From Spinacia oleracea (taxonomy: Eukaryota > Streptophyta > Magnoliopsida > Caryophyllales > Amaranthaceae): a DNA stretch of 64,000 nt. Shown in pieces: positions 10,838-24,234 of the stretch. The DNA is taken from the NCBI RefSeq assembly GCF_020520425.1, contig NC_079487.1:132764385-132828384 (forward strand), in the 5' to 3' direction. Below the pieces are notes generated by a model that saw only the letters and a program-made list of their open reading frames with translations, ran no database searches and was not told the origin of the DNA. The stretch's first letter is position 1. Every line of letters begins with the position of its first letter. The translations under genes and the position numbers were made by a program.

Positions 10838-11293
10838 CTAGGTTTTGGTAGAGCCCTTAACAGAGTTCCAGAGATTAGAAGCAGCAGCAGCAAGTTGTGG
10901 CCAAATAGCGGTGACACCGCGAAAGGCGGCAGCAGAAGCAACACCAATGGCGACACTTTCAGGGTAACCAGGTTTAGAGTCAAGTTTCATTTCAATGATA
11001 GCGAGGCGGGTATTGGCAGTATCAAGCTTTCTAGAAGCTTCGGCCATGAATTTGTCCTTCTTCCCTCTTCCCGAGGTCACAACCTTAAAAAGCATGTGTT
11101 GGAGGTCATCAATCACTTTAATGGAGGCTTCCTGAGAGTTCATTCCTTGTGATTCATAGTGAGTTATTAGCTCGTGTGGTGTCGGAAGCTTTATTTTTTG
11201 TTTGGTGCCGGTGTTTTTGGCGGTGCCGGTGGTGTTTGAGGGTGGCTGTTGCGGCGAAGAAATTGAGGAATTGGAGAATTGTGGTTGCTCCAT
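10838..11293 (-). CDS. Conserved-looking plant protein of unknown function (151 aa, intronless)
   Basis: A single open frame on the minus strand runs from ATG at 11293 to TAG at 10838. The first 35 residues are low-complexity (Q, S, P, T, G) and probably disordered. A helical region follows (HELITHYESQGMNSQEAS, then VIDDLQHMLFKVVTSGRGKKDKF), then ASRKLDTANTRLAIIEMKLD, which looks amphipathic or coiled-coil. The C-terminal segment YPESVAIGVASAAAFRGV is Ala/Gly-rich and weakly hydrophobic. I recognise no catalytic motif and give no function. The mix of a disordered start and a well-formed core with no in-frame breaks argues for a real gene. The overlapping ORFs on both strands near 11150-11480 are shadows of it or of its leader. 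Confidence 0.7.
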   Translation of the reverse strand: MEQPQFSNSSISSPQQPPSNTTGTAKNTGTKQKIKLPTPHELITHYESQGMNSQEASIKVIDDLQHMLFKVVTSGRGKKDKFMAEASRKLDTANTRLAIIEMKLDSKPGYPESVAIGVASAAAFRGVTAIWPQLAAAASNLWNSVKGSTKT

Positions 11294-11514
11294 TTTTTGG
11301 GATGGGATGGGAAGGGGAGAAAAACCCTATATTTGAAAAAGAGGGGTTTTGGGAGGAGGAAGAAAATTGGGAATTTAGAGATAAGATTTTTCTTTCTTTT
11401 TTTGGGAGTTTTGAGAAAAGAAGAGGATGATTTGGGGTTGTTTTTTGCCAATGGAAAAAACTGACAGTACAATCCATATTGTTACAGTAATTATTTGTTT
11501 TATCTAATTTTCTT

Positions 11515-12345
11515 TAATTAATCTTATTTGAGAGATCCGTTTGTCTTGAGCTACAACCGTTCTTGCTACTCAAAACAAACGAGAAGAAAAGATAAGATCG
11601 GACAATCCAGGTTGTCTGTAATCCAGGCAGGCATTTGATTGTTAAGCAATGGACTGCTGCTTTCTGGACCAACGCGTATCTGCCCTCGAAAATCTCTCTG
11701 CATTTTGAGAGCAGAGCATGCAAAATAGAGCAATGGATCTTAAAAGAATTCCGCTTTGAATGGCGCGACTCTTTTCATTTCTGCGTCGGCATTTGAGCCA
11801 AAGCTTAAGGTAAAGCAATTTTGTTTACCCAAGTTACGACAGCTCCGGATGAAAGGGGAAAGTTGTCTAGTAGAATTGCTTGGGGCCTTGACAACTCTAG
11901 GATTCAAAAAGCGGAGAACTATTGTTCATTGGAGCACTGGATTTAACATAGACTGGATTTAACCTAGTTCTTCAATCATATCTGCACTAAATTTAGATTT
12001 AAGGGATAGTTGAAACCGCTTACCCTCAAAGATGCCCCAAAAATAACTCAATGGGGCGGCATTTCTTCTTAGTTTTGAGTCGGCGAAACCATTCGTTTTG
12101 CTTCTTCTCCACATTCTTACTCGGCGACAGCAAGTTGGAGGACATTGCAAAACCGCGTGATTGATTCATCTAGGGTTCCTCGAACAATATGATATCTCAC
12201 ACCAGGTAAATCCTCATTAGCCGAAGAAGACCCTGGTAGATCCACGTGGCCTGCTTGACGAAAGTCAGCGACGAAGCTGATCTAAAAAAGATCTTATCCC
12301 GTTAGCGGACGTTTTTCAGCCACTCTCCCCTTCCCGGGCCGAGGA
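11515..12345. other. Organelle-derived mosaic insert (mitochondrial/plastid-like DNA)
   Basis: About 830 bp differs from its AT-rich flanks, with balanced composition and organelle-like blocks such as GACGAAAGTCAGCGACGAAG and CCCCTTCCCGGGCCGAGGAC. One part, 12169-12212, matches plastid rps12 (separate entry). Because plastid and apparently mitochondrial-type sequence are side by side, the source may be a mitochondrial segment that already carried plastid DNA. The origin of the non-rps12 part is inferred from texture. Confidence 0.5.
12169..12212 (-). pseudogene. rps12: Plastid rps12 exon fragment (nuclear copy)
   Basis: Read on the minus strand, this codes DLPGVRYHIVRGTLD, the conserved stretch of plastid ribosomal protein S12. 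The nucleotides (GGTTCCTCGAACAATATGAT on the plus strand) are close to the plastid gene as I remember it. Similarity stops after the Asp codon on one side and before the Asp on the other, so only about 45 bp of the gene is present. It is a fragment and not functional. Confidence 0.65.
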
Positions 12346-12926
12346 CCTCCTATTTTCAAATTGTTGCATTTTTCAAGTTGTTGCGTTTATCTTTTATGAA
12401 ATTAAGGAAAGTAAGGTAAATCTAACATGTTATGAGTAGGAAAGAATGTCAGTGCAACATTAAGATGACAATATTTAACACCAAAAGTAGCTTTTGGGCT
12501 CAAACAAAGCCCCAGTTAATACATTAATAACATTCACATTTACTTTTTTTGTTTTTATTTTGGGCAATGATAACATAAAACATGTCATATTGTAGTGGTA
12601 AAAGCTTATGCTTTAAACTCAAGGTCTAGGTGCAACTTTTTTTTGGGTTATCATACCTCTTCATATAAACCTTTTACTATTGTCCTCTGGCCAACTACTG
12701 TTTGATATTTTTTCTTGTCATATACTCAACAGAAAAAGCACCAATACAAAGAGGATATTCGAGATTCTGCCTAAAGAGATATTTTATTCAAAAATAGAAA
12801 AACAAAAGAAATTCCTCTGTGACTAAAGTAACTCAGCAAATGATTTTGGCACCCTCTAACTACATCAAAAGGAGACAGGAAAGGGGTGTTTGTCTAGTTA
12901 AAATCTGCACGTTCGTATTAACAACT
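12346..12926. other. 3' flank of the pyrophosphatase gene
   Basis: This AT-rich region contains a weak tRNA-like phrase near 12585-12650 (TTGTAGTGGTAAAAGC) that may be a SINE relic. The part nearest 12926 is probably the 3' UTR of the pyrophosphatase gene. No gene is seen. Confidence 0.35.
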
Positions 12927-15900
12927 CTACAGGAATATAGGCGCCATAACCAGAGTAATCGTCGCAAGCATTTTTATCAGAACATGGATTGAAGGTCCAG
13001 CCGTGTCTTTAAAAGGATCTCCGACACTGCAAGTAAATCAAAATTTAAAGTTACTTTAGTTCAGCAGAAAACACAAGATTTAAAGCTTTCAATGACTTGC
13101 AAGTCTATGAGTTTAAGCAGATAAGGATATCATTGTTTTCTCTAAACACTAATCATGAAACTTGTGTAGAACTTTAGATAGTTTTAAATTTCAAACAAAC
13201 CCGATGAACAACTAATATCTTTAACAGGAATAATAATTAGGAAATTTGCAGACCCGAAAACAAGATCATGCCTCGGAAAAGGATAGAAGTTTGATCTCAC
13301 CCCCAACAGCTAGAACTGCGGTGACCAACGGGTATTGAAATTCTCTCGAAATAGTTACTCTTAAGATCACTGAGTTAAATTGATTACCTTCACCCACCTG
13401 GGAAATTCAATACCCCTAACTTGGGTTTTCAAGGCTAGTGTTCCATAACCATACCTGATACCTCCACAACCCAACATTGAGCCCACCTTCATTCATTTAC
13501 TGTTAATATAATCACCTTGACCACCACCACCTGACATCAATGCACCCGCCACCTCTAGTAACAACGACAACCTAGACCACCACCTGACATCAATTCATCG
13601 CCCACGTACGTCTCCATACCGAAATCCTCCACAACCACCATTCGCAAGCACCATACCACCAATACCACCTTTTGCAACAATGACTACACACTGAGGCATC
13701 ATGACAAGGGTTGTGGCCAAAGCCAAATAACAAATAAAAGTGCCTACGTCTGAGACAATACAAATCTAAAATCTCAAATCTGAACCGCTACATAAACCAT
13801 CAGACCCACCAACAGGGAGAAAAGGAAGGAAGACTTGTTCAGCATTGATGGCCAAAGAGCAAACCCTGGTTGAATTCGAGCACCATCTCACATCAAATGA
13901 CTAGATCTAGGCACCCATTTAACAAAGAGGGAAAGAGATGGAGGGACCGAGATGAAGTTGCTTGGTCGTATGAGCAGTGGTCATGGGATGAAGAGTGATG
14001 GGTGGAAGGAACAGAGTTGACAGTGGGATGTAAGGGGTTGGAGAAAGAGTGAGTGGAACGGATGGCATGCTAATGCCTAATGGTTGGTGTGCTGGAAGTT
14101 GGTCAGTTGGGACAAAGGATGCGGAGGGGGCGAGAAGGTAATAACTCCTATCTAATGGTGTCCAAACATGTTTAGTAGAAATGATAATTTAGTTTCAGTT
14201 TGAACCTAGCATAAGGATTTATTACCCTTTCTTTAGCTCTTAAATTTCCCTTGTGTGAACCAAACCACACCAAATCACCAATGCCTACTTCATTACAAAA
14301 AACTACTGTCTCTAATCTGTATCACGCATAGAGGCTCATAACAACTTGAACAGTTTTGTAAGACCACAATGGCAAGAGGAAAGGTATCAATCCTCGTAGC
14401 TGGTCATATGTTGTAAGATTTATCATAAACAAATACACTTATACAGTAATATGAGAAGTTTCTGGATGTGTCTAGTAACCTGGAGATCAATTTTTATACA
14501 GCTATACTACCATATTACCATGTTTAGCTAAATATAGCACAACTCATGGGGACTTCTTTATATTCATTTGTGAAATTTAGGGATATCAATATGACAATAC
14601 ATTTAAGAAAAGCTTTTTATGTTAAAGAAGCTATTTCCCTTCTATCTTATCATTTGGTGTGGATAGTCAGGATATATGAACAACATGATGCATTGCTCCA
14701 AGCCATGACCACATGAGAAGGTCTATATTGAAGATAATTACAAAATAAACCTGCATTCTTATTCTTCCTGTAATCTTCAATAAACAGCAGAAAAACGAAG
14801 AATGCATCCTAAGAAAATAAGGTTAATGGTATCCCCATTAAAGTATTAAACCTACAACCTACAACTGATGAAAACTAGGGAGCATGGAGCATTAAAAGTG
14901 CATGCAATCATATGCATGTGATGTACAGGAAGAGGGTCGAACAGAAGAAGAAAAAAAACACACCAACCAGCAGATCTCACAGTTACAAGAAAATCTAATA
15001 TATGTGAGCACCATGTTGAGCTGCAAAAAATGGGCAAAGGAGATATAAAATATATTTTCTATAAAAACTTACGTGTCTCCGGTAATAGCAGCTTTGTGAC
15101 ATTCACTCCCTTTGCCTCCAAGAGCCCCAGTCTCTATATACTTCTTTGCATTATCCCAAGCACCACCAGCCGTATTCAAGAAAAGAGCCATAAGGATGCC
15201 AGTAACAGTAGCGAACATCAACATTGCAGCCACCACTTTTGCACCAAGTAATGGGTGTCCAATATAATGTCCAAGTATCCGGAAAACAATACCTGTAACA
15301 CAAACTTAGTTAATAATGATAACGCAAAGTGAAAACTAAAGTATCCACAAATTCAATTACTGGAGCAACACACATATATCTGTAACAAAGAAAGTTTCTT
15401 CCAGTGACAAATATCAGTATACAAGAGCAAATAACTTACCAACCGCTATGGGTGATATAATAGCCAAAGCACCGGGTTTGATCATTTCCTTCAATGAGGC
15501 AGATGCTACAATTGCTACACAACGGCCGTAATCGGGCTTTTCTTGGTAATCCTGTAGTTGAACGACAGTCATTAACTGGTACCAGGCCTTACCATGATAC
15601 CAATCAGATTAAGGAGATGAATACTTACCATGATACCAGGCCTTTCGATAAATTGCCTTCTCACTTCATTTACAACCTCCTGAGCTGTACGACCAACAGC
15701 TGAACAGGCCCATGCACTAAAGAGGAAGATTAGCATAGAGCCTAGCAAGCCACCAACAAAAATTTCTGGAACTGCAATGTCAACCTGAAACGCAGAATGC
15801 TTAATAGAATTAGGAACAATGAAATATCAGAAGTACATGTGCAAACAAGCCAAGGAGCAAATTAATACCAACCTCTTTAAAAGGTACACGAGCAAAAGAA

Positions 15901-18900
15901 GCCACCTCGTCCATGTAAGCACTAAAAAGAAGAAAAGATGCAAGTGCTGCAGATCCAATAGCAAACCCTTTGGTGGTAGCTTTTGTGGTGTTCCCAACTG
16001 CATCAAGGACATCAGTAATTTCTCGGACACTTTCAGGCTGGAAAAAAGCATATGATAATCCGTTAGCATGAGTGAATACTGCATATGAAAATATCTAGAC
16101 TCAACAATCCACTGATACCTGTTGGCTCATCTCCACAATTCCACCCGCATTGTCTGCTATTGGCCCAAACATATCCATAGTTAGGACATAAGCAGCAGTA
16201 CTGAGCATGCCCATTGTGGCCACTGCTGTTCCGAACAGTCCGCCAGTAGGGTTTCCAGCTTCATCTAGCAATCCAGAACTATGACCCAACCAGTAAGAAG
16301 AAATGATAGATACACTGATAACAAGAACTGGAAGTGCAGTTGATTCCAGTCCCAAGCTGACACCAGCAATTATATTAGTCCCATGGCCTGATGAGCTTGC
16401 AAGAGCCAATGTACGTACTGGCTCATACTTATAATCAGTGTAATACTTGGTGATCCATACAAATAAGTATGCTGTTATGATTCCCACCAGACCACACAAT
16501 GCAAAATTCATCCAAGCTGAAGGTGCCTGCTCTGTGTAAAGCAACCAACGAGTTGACTGCACATAAATGAAGACATAAAAACAAAATCAAAACAACTAAA
16601 TTATTTTTGGCAATGGAACTACCAGAAAGGGGAACAAGCAGTTAGAAAGCCTAGAACTCAATCATCAAATTCCCAAAGAAAACAAAATACACCACTGACG
16701 TGAAAGATGGAAGAAAAGAATTCAATTATGACCAGTAAACAGCAAGGGGGACAGTGAAGAAATTGATAAACTGCTCTTACCGCACCAAAGGTTAGAACCG
16801 CTAATACTATTGTGACAGAGTATCCTTTCTCAAGAATTCTCATTGGATCTTCTGCAGCTACGCCGGCCCCTCTTGTGCCTCTTATCGAAAATATACCCAC
16901 AGAAGATATGACAAGGTCAAAGGAGTGAACCACCAAAGGGAACAAGATAAAGCCAGATGGATCTGTATAACCAGAAAACAGCTAGTCTATGAGAAGCAAG
17001 GAACTGCAAACACACACACACACACAAAAGAGAAGCAATGATACATTTTGTTCCTTAATAGTGTGTTTGGATAGGGTAATTGGATGGAAAGGGGCGGAAG
17101 AGAAAGCGAGGGATTTATCTTCCCTTGTTTGATTATGACTTGAAGAAATGAGGGGGGGAAGGAATTGGAAGGATCCACTCTCCTTTTGTTTTAATTAACC
17201 AAATCCTTAAAACGTTGCCTAAAATGTTGGAAAGGAAGGAAATGCAAGTTAATTTCTTCCCCCCTCACCACCCCCTCTTCTGTTTTAATTAACCAAATCC
17301 TTAAAACGTTTACCTTCTGTTTTAATCCACTCTATTTCTGTTTTAATTAACCAAATCCTTAAAATGTTGCCTAAAATGTTGGAAAGGAAGGAAATGCAAG
17401 TTAATTTCCTCCCCCCTCACCCCCCCCCCTCCCCCCTCCTTCCACAAGTGCTATCCAAACATTGCGTAAGAATAACACTCTATATGCAACTTCGAGTTGA
17501 GTGCATTGAGTGGTGGAGTTCCATTTCAAGAGATAACCACAGATAATATGCAGGATCTTATGCACAAGAGAAATGTCCTGCTATAAATGTGAGGGAATAA
17601 CAAAAGCTACAGCCGTGTACTTACCTTCAATTTTACAACGTTGTGCCATTGTTCCACCTAATATCATGGCACTTATGATCTCCGCAGCAATACTTTCAAA
17701 TAGATCTGCACCACGAGCAGCACAGTCCCCAACATTGTCTCCAACCTGCAAATTACACATTCACCATCATTAGTTTCAGCATTCAAAGTGCCACTTGTAT
17801 TTTAGGTCCTGCTCAATATATTTAATATTAAAATGGGGGCAGAGAAAACTTTGGTATTTCAAAATTCACAAAGTCCACCAGCTGACAATGATAAACATGA
17901 AAAGTAGCCCCAAACAAAAAATATCAGATTGAGTGAAAGAACAGGGAAATAGAAGGGGGAAACGGGTACTTCTCCTTTAAAAACATAAAGTTGAAGCATT
18001 TCCATTTTCATCGCAAAATATTTACTGTTATTAAAACTTTGAGGCAACACATGTCATCTCTCCACGCGACACCATGACTTGGCACCCAATTATATTTTAT
18101 TTATTCTCTTACTCTCTTATTAGGATTTTCATTTTGTGGAACCTAATTATATTTATTTATTCTCTTACTCTCTACCTCTCTCCAACTAAAAGAAAAAGTA
18201 CCCACATGAGTGGTCGCCCTCTTGAGTTCTCCTTTGATTGTGTTACTATAATACTAAATAGAACTTATGAAAACGGAGGTAGTATTTAGTAGCAATCTAC
18301 GATAACAAAAGTTTACTTAACCTTTCTTCATTCATTTAGACATAAAGTTGTTAAAAATAGGTAACAGAAAAGAATTAAAAGTTGTTGCACTTTTTAGCCA
18401 ACCAAAATGTGTTTTTTTTCCAAATAATATATTGACTTTGTAACTCAATGTACAATTTGTAATTTAAGACCCTTCTTATCAGTTATGAGTGAAGTACAAA
18501 ATTCAAATTTTACACAAATCAAGTAAACTACTAGAAAATTTAGTTCACTAATTGTTGATTAACCAACTTTTATTCTTAAATTATGTATAAAGTAATTTAT
18601 GTTTCAAACTACTTGCAACTGCCAATAACTAGTGACAGATTTTAAATTGATAACTGGAAAGTCTTCTTTTGCCATTGGACTCTGGAAGGTCTTAGGTCTT
18701 CCAAAGTTAAGTGTAATATGATTATGTTTATTTTTAAATCCCTTAATCTAAAGAAGCACAACAGAAACAGAGATGAGAAAGATGAAGAAAGAGAGGGAAA
18801 CAAAAACACAAATTTAATCCTCATCATCATATATCACATATGAGCAACAGGATAGAGAAACAATGATATATTGCAATCCACTGGAGGAGAATGGGGAAGG

Positions 18901-21900
18901 AAGGCGGCACGTTCTTCAGTTTTTCTTTCGCGTGTCTGGAGTTATATGCCTACACAAGTCTTAATTGAAAACTGGTACACTTGAAAGATTTCATATTAGC
19001 TGACAAGTACAAATTGGAGCTAACTTGCAGTCAGTCAGTGATTATGTGCAAACATATTACCTTTACAAGGGACACTACACAATCTAAAAGCTAAAATTCA
19101 GAAGTAAGAGAAAGAGAATAAAAATACCAGGTCAGCGATGACAGCAGGATTACGAGGATCATCTTCAGGTATTCCCTGCTCAACTTTTCCAACAAGGTCA
19201 GCACCAACATCAGCTGCTTTTGTGAATATTCCACCACCCAATTGAGCAAAAAGAGCAACAAAGGAAGCTCCAAAGCCGTAACCAACAAGTAGAAGAGGAA
19301 CTGGGATGGGAAAAAAATTGCGGAGGGTCAGTCCTCATGCCAACTTTAACACCATACACAGGAATCAATTACACAGAAGATATGTATTTCCTTGTACACC
19401 TCCATTAAGTAGCGAAAGCCATCTAAGAAAGAAGGGGAACATGAATAAACAACATACAAACCCACTTCTCAAACTCCATTGACTACCAAACAAAAATAAA
19501 TGAACTAGTACGTACAGTGATAAATTGGTGACGGCATGAGGGGATATAAAAATTGCAACACAAGATTACAGTTATCTATGTCTCTGACTCTTCAAGTGGA
19601 GGCATAATTGTGAACTATGAAGAAACCATCAAAAGGTGAATGTCCAAATAGAAAGTTATTTAAGTTGGTATATTGAAAGTGTCAATCAGCAAGATCACTG
19701 GAAGTTCATTTGAACTTGGCATTGCAGGTAGAGTCAAACAACTTTTCTAATGTTTGCCAACTTTTTGTCCAGATTTGGAAGATTTCCACAAGTGAAATAG
19801 CTTCTCATGTTTCAGGAATGATATTCCAGAGAAAATATGGAGCTTAGAAATGATAAGAAACATACTTTGTGCCATATGTTTGAACCTAATTGAAGGATTT
19901 GTCAGTCTCTAACTTTTTTTCCACAGCCAAGCATAGTGAAGTTTGCAACTGAAGGTGCAGTATCTATTTAAAGCTCATGGCCGTCATAGGTATTACAAAC
20001 TTGTGGTGGTAATCAACTAACTACTGGAAAGTAGTAACCGGCACTGGAAGCACGAGTGTTGTTGTCATAGGCATCACAAACTCAAAACGGGGTCATCCAA
20101 TTTACCGAGAATGAGATGAGTATGCGGCACCTCAATCGCCTTGTATAGCGCTTATGGCTATGGTCTGAAACTCTGAACTGCTTAAGAAATACTCCCTATG
20201 TCACTTAAATACTCCCTCTGTCACTTAATACTTAATAGGCTTCCCAAAACTTCTGGGCTCATTGTTATATCCATTTAGGAGAATGAAAAAGAAAATCAAG
20301 TAAGTGGGAATAGTTTATTCCATTCTTATTGGAGGGAGAAATCGGGGACTACTTAACATATGAAAGAGAGTTGTTTGTATTTTATTTATGAAAAGGATGG
20401 AAGGCTGAATAAGGTTTTCTTTGGCGGAACCATACAAAATAAGAAAAAGAAAAGTTTATTTAGGGCAAATCAAAATATTGGGAGGACAAATAAGGAAACA
20501 AGGGAGTACATACTACATAGCAAGACAAGTGGACAACAAAAGGTACAGTTTGTGAGGGTGAGAGACAGCTCGTCAAGTCAACATTACAATACTATCATTG
20601 TAAACTGTATTAGAAGAAATTCAAGATAAGACATGAATATTCACAGTAACCCTTGCCTTGTAGTTGGGTGAGTAGGAGCAGATAATGAAAACTGTTGTTA
20701 GATAATCAAACAAGGACAGTGAACAAACTCTACAACCATCAAATTAGGCAACCTTCCATTATGGAGTCATATTCAAGTATTCAGCTTGACCGTCAAGCAA
20801 TATGTAAGCTAGAAGCACAATAAGTGGATACGAATATACGATAATGTAGAATTCTTACAAATATTGGGCTAGGAACTGATAAACCCACAGATTGCATCAA
20901 TTGAAAAGATACTAAATCACAATAAAAATGAGAAGGTAAACCCAACTTTCACACTTTGAGAAGAGCTTTTATCCCTCTGTTCTGAAACAAGTGGTAAAAA
21001 CCGAAGATGTTTAATTTCTTTTTAAAATGCAGTTGGTAGTTCCAATTTATTTATATCTCCTCTGAATTTATGTTAAGAGGATGTACACTTCCAAATATAA
21101 CTTTGAAGAGGTGATTTTCCAAACATTAATCAACACCTTTGTATGTGAATAACTCACACACTTATTGAGGATAAAAAGGAGTATAATTTTCATAGAAGAA
21201 AAATAAACAGTTTCTGTAACTGATTTGAAAATTCGATCAACAAGAAAAAGTAAACAACAAAACATAAGGTGGTCAAAGGCATATAATGAAACAAGAAGTT
21301 GTCTACAATTTGTTGGAGGTCAAAGATCACATCCTTTATCTAATAAGAACTTGTGTTCAAACATACAAGCGAAAGAAAAGAAAAAGGTGTAGGTAGGGGG
21401 TAGGGGGTAGGGGGGAGAAAACTTACGATCTGTGACTTTCATTGAACCATGTGAATCCACGCCCAACCAGACATAGAAGGAAGAATAGAGAATGGCGATG
21501 CCAAGTACAGCCATCCCTACGACAATAAGGGCGGAGAAACCACCAGCACGAACAGCTATCTGGATTTGGTATTCACATTTTATCACATTTCCATGAATAT
21601 GCAGAGATGCTTTAGGCTAAAAAAAGCTAGAGGCACCACTAACCTGTAAAGCTTCTCTGGCTGACCGTCTTGCTGCACTAGAAACCCGGACATTTGCACG
21701 AACAGACACCCACATCCCAACATATCCAGCTATACCTGAGCACAAAGCTCCCAGCAGAAAAGAAATAACAGTAATAAAAGCAGATGAAACCCTGCATCAT
21801 AACATGTAGAGAAAAGAACCAAATGATTAAGCACAAACAAATGGTGCTGAAAAGTCGTGTTATTTTCAATCATACCAAAAGAAACACATTTTTACCTCCC

Positions 21901-24234
21901 AACTCCAGCAGCTTCTTGTTGTGGTGTTCTCTCCCGCAACAAATATATACTGAGAATTACCAAGGCCAGCAGAACAGCCATTCTAGAGATGGTTCCATAC
22001 TGGGTCCTAAAAAAGCCTTCAGCTCCATCACGTATAGCATATGATATCTAGCAAGAGAAACATTAGCCCAGGACATGTTAAAACAAAGAAATCAAATTAG
22101 GAGGCTGACCCTATTATCTTTAAATAACAGTGATGGCGGTAAATTTGACATATAAGTCTCTCAGCAAATGCCTGTTCTCCCTAATTCCATATAAGCCTTT
22201 GTTTAAATAATCAAGTAGGAGAAAAGGTGAAATTAAAAAAACCCCGGAGTTATTTCTTTTGAGTGGAACTCATTAATGGCTACAAAAATAGCAACAGAAA
22301 TTACCTGTTTAATCAGTACAGTGAGACAACCTAGCTAAACATATAATGCACTGAAAACTGTAAAGTGTACAAAATGAGCATATGTGAGAGATATTAACAA
22401 TATACAGAGTTTATATATGCACCTGGACCATCTCTGGAGGTCCCTCATCCTTTGCCAGAACCCACTTTGTGAGATATATTGACACAAGGAAGCTGATGAT
22501 GCAGACGGAAAATACAAAAACAATTATTGGAGAAGTGCTAGCTCCAATATAGAAGATAAATCCGAAGGCCAGAAGCATAAGAACAAAAAGAAACCGAGTG
22601 TTTAGCCCCATAATGATTTGAAAAACCTGCAGAAAGCAGTTCTTAGTCATATCCATAAGTTGAAAACTATAGACTAAAATAACTTCAGAATTATGACCAA
22701 CAGGTAAAGACACAAGAAAACAACGATTCTGGCATGCTATATTCCATGATAAACAACGCCAGAATTTAGGCTACTATCTTTTTGCTCACATTCTCCACCC
22801 AAAGCGTCCATCGACCCATAATATTTCTGGTTCTCCACAGCCTAAATTAGATTAATCTATCCCTATTGGAACTAGAAATTTAGAATGTTTGAAAAGTTCA
22901 CAATCTTTTCAAAAGAGAAGTGTAACATACAAGAAGAAGCTTGTTTATTACTAATCACCTGCTAGCTCCTATGTACTCCTTATAGTATTTTTCCTTAACA
23001 TCAAGCTCTAAAATAATACATTTTGAGTGATAAGTGCATTATAGAACACTGAGGATACACAACTAGGAAATGGGGTAAACAATGTGAGATGCATTGAGGA
23101 TAATACATAATTAAGTTTCAGCCCCTTATGGCCTTATCAGTTACGGAGTATCACCCAAAATAAAGTAGAAAACGGTGCTGCAGTTGTTCCCTAACAGGCC
23201 AGCAGAGGTCAGTCACTGATCTCAATTTCACAACTAAAAGCACAATCAAACTTAAAGCACGGTATTGCTCCGCAACATGGATTTTCATTTTTCACATACT
23301 ATGCATTGGGATTTGGGGGTGAAGATTTTGAGATTTTACTTCTTTCAAAGTTGAAAATCTCGAAACATTTATGAACTTATAGTATGTAAGCCTTATATGG
23401 TACATAACTTCTTCAATCAGGTTCAAGTTCCAATTAGAAAAGCAGAATTTTATATCTTGGACCGAGCTTTTCTTTTTGTATGTTTTCTCCTTTGTGCCCC
23501 ATATTTACCGAATCCCTACTCTTAAAAGCATCCATTTTATCTTTAAATATACTCTGTATGACATTTGTTTCATATCATGAGTCTTTGTGTATGAAGCAAT
23601 TTTCAAGTTCTACCTTTTGTCTTTCTCTCTTACTGGAAACACATAAACATGTATTACAAGCTCAAGAAGTCAAGGGTAACAACCTGATCTTTTCCTAGAC
23701 TCCCTAACCCGTGATCTACCACTTTTACTTGCTTAACACTCCATACTCGAAACTTAACTTTTGCCAATGCCTACAAAAGGTTATCCCGAGCATGCAACTA
23801 CACCTATTAGATGGCTTCACGATACACATCCAAAAAATGTACCACGGTCATTTAAACAAATAGCCCATTAAATTTATATAACATTTGAGAGCTAAAGACC
23901 AAATTTCTGATTGCATGGTTTGCATCAAATAACATTTGAGATTTGAGGCCTAATTTCTGATCGCATCATCAGCTCAGAGTTTTCATGACCGTGTAATGGC
24001 GTATCTTTTCTTGGCTATAGATCATCAAATGATTAATCAGACCTAAAACTGAAATGATCCCAATCAAGTACCAAACAAACAAACTATATCAAAACATCTT
24101 TGCCCAAAAAAATTGCCAAGCTATGGGGAAAGAAATCTTACCAAAGGGGTATAAGGTTTGGTGCGCATGTCAGGGAAAGTGCGGGGCCTATCTTGATAAG
24201 ACCCCATAGAACCACTCTCCATATCATCCATCAT
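12927..24234 (-). CDS. AVP2: Type II K+-independent H+-translocating inorganic pyrophosphatase (798 aa, 14 coding exons)
   Basis: This pump hydrolyses pyrophosphate to move H+ across endomembranes; the Arabidopsis type II enzyme AVP2 is Golgi-located. Exons (minus): 24142-24234, 22423-22626, 21896-22047, 21644-21791, 21427-21559, 19128-19300, 17625-17745, 16781-16962, 16119-16556, 15873-16037, 15629-15784, 15440-15551, 15073-15292, 12927-13026. All joins are GT-AG and in phase, giving 2397 nt. The first exon (MMDDMESGS...RPRTFPDMR) is isolated by a 1.5-kb intron and matches the AVP2 N terminus. The pyrophosphate site [11 protein letters not shown] lies near residues 274-284, and [17 protein letters not shown] follows. 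GNTTK near 563-567 has Lys where K+-dependent enzymes have Ala, the known mark of K+ independence. About 16 membrane helices are expected. The length matches AVP2 (about 802 aa). Confidence 0.95.
17060..17465. mobile_element. MITE-like element in pyrophosphatase intron
   Basis: The ends form an inverted repeat: TGTTTGGATAG at about 17064-17074 and CTATCCAAACA at 17451-17461. The interior has a near-identical internal duplication of about 80 bp (17186-17265 and 17340-17415; TTTTAATTAACCAAATCCTT) and long C-rich runs. The end motif resembles hAT-type MITEs. It lies between coding exons 7 and 8 of the gene. Confidence 0.55.
20189..20510. mobile_element. MITE-like element (TACTCCCTC ends) in intron
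   Basis: The left end carries TACTCCCT twice (about 20190 and 20210) and the right end reads AGGGAGTACA (20501). The CTCCCTC.../...GAGGGAG end pattern is typical of Stowaway-like plant MITEs. The interior is non-coding. It lies in the intron between 19300 and 21427. Confidence 0.45.
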
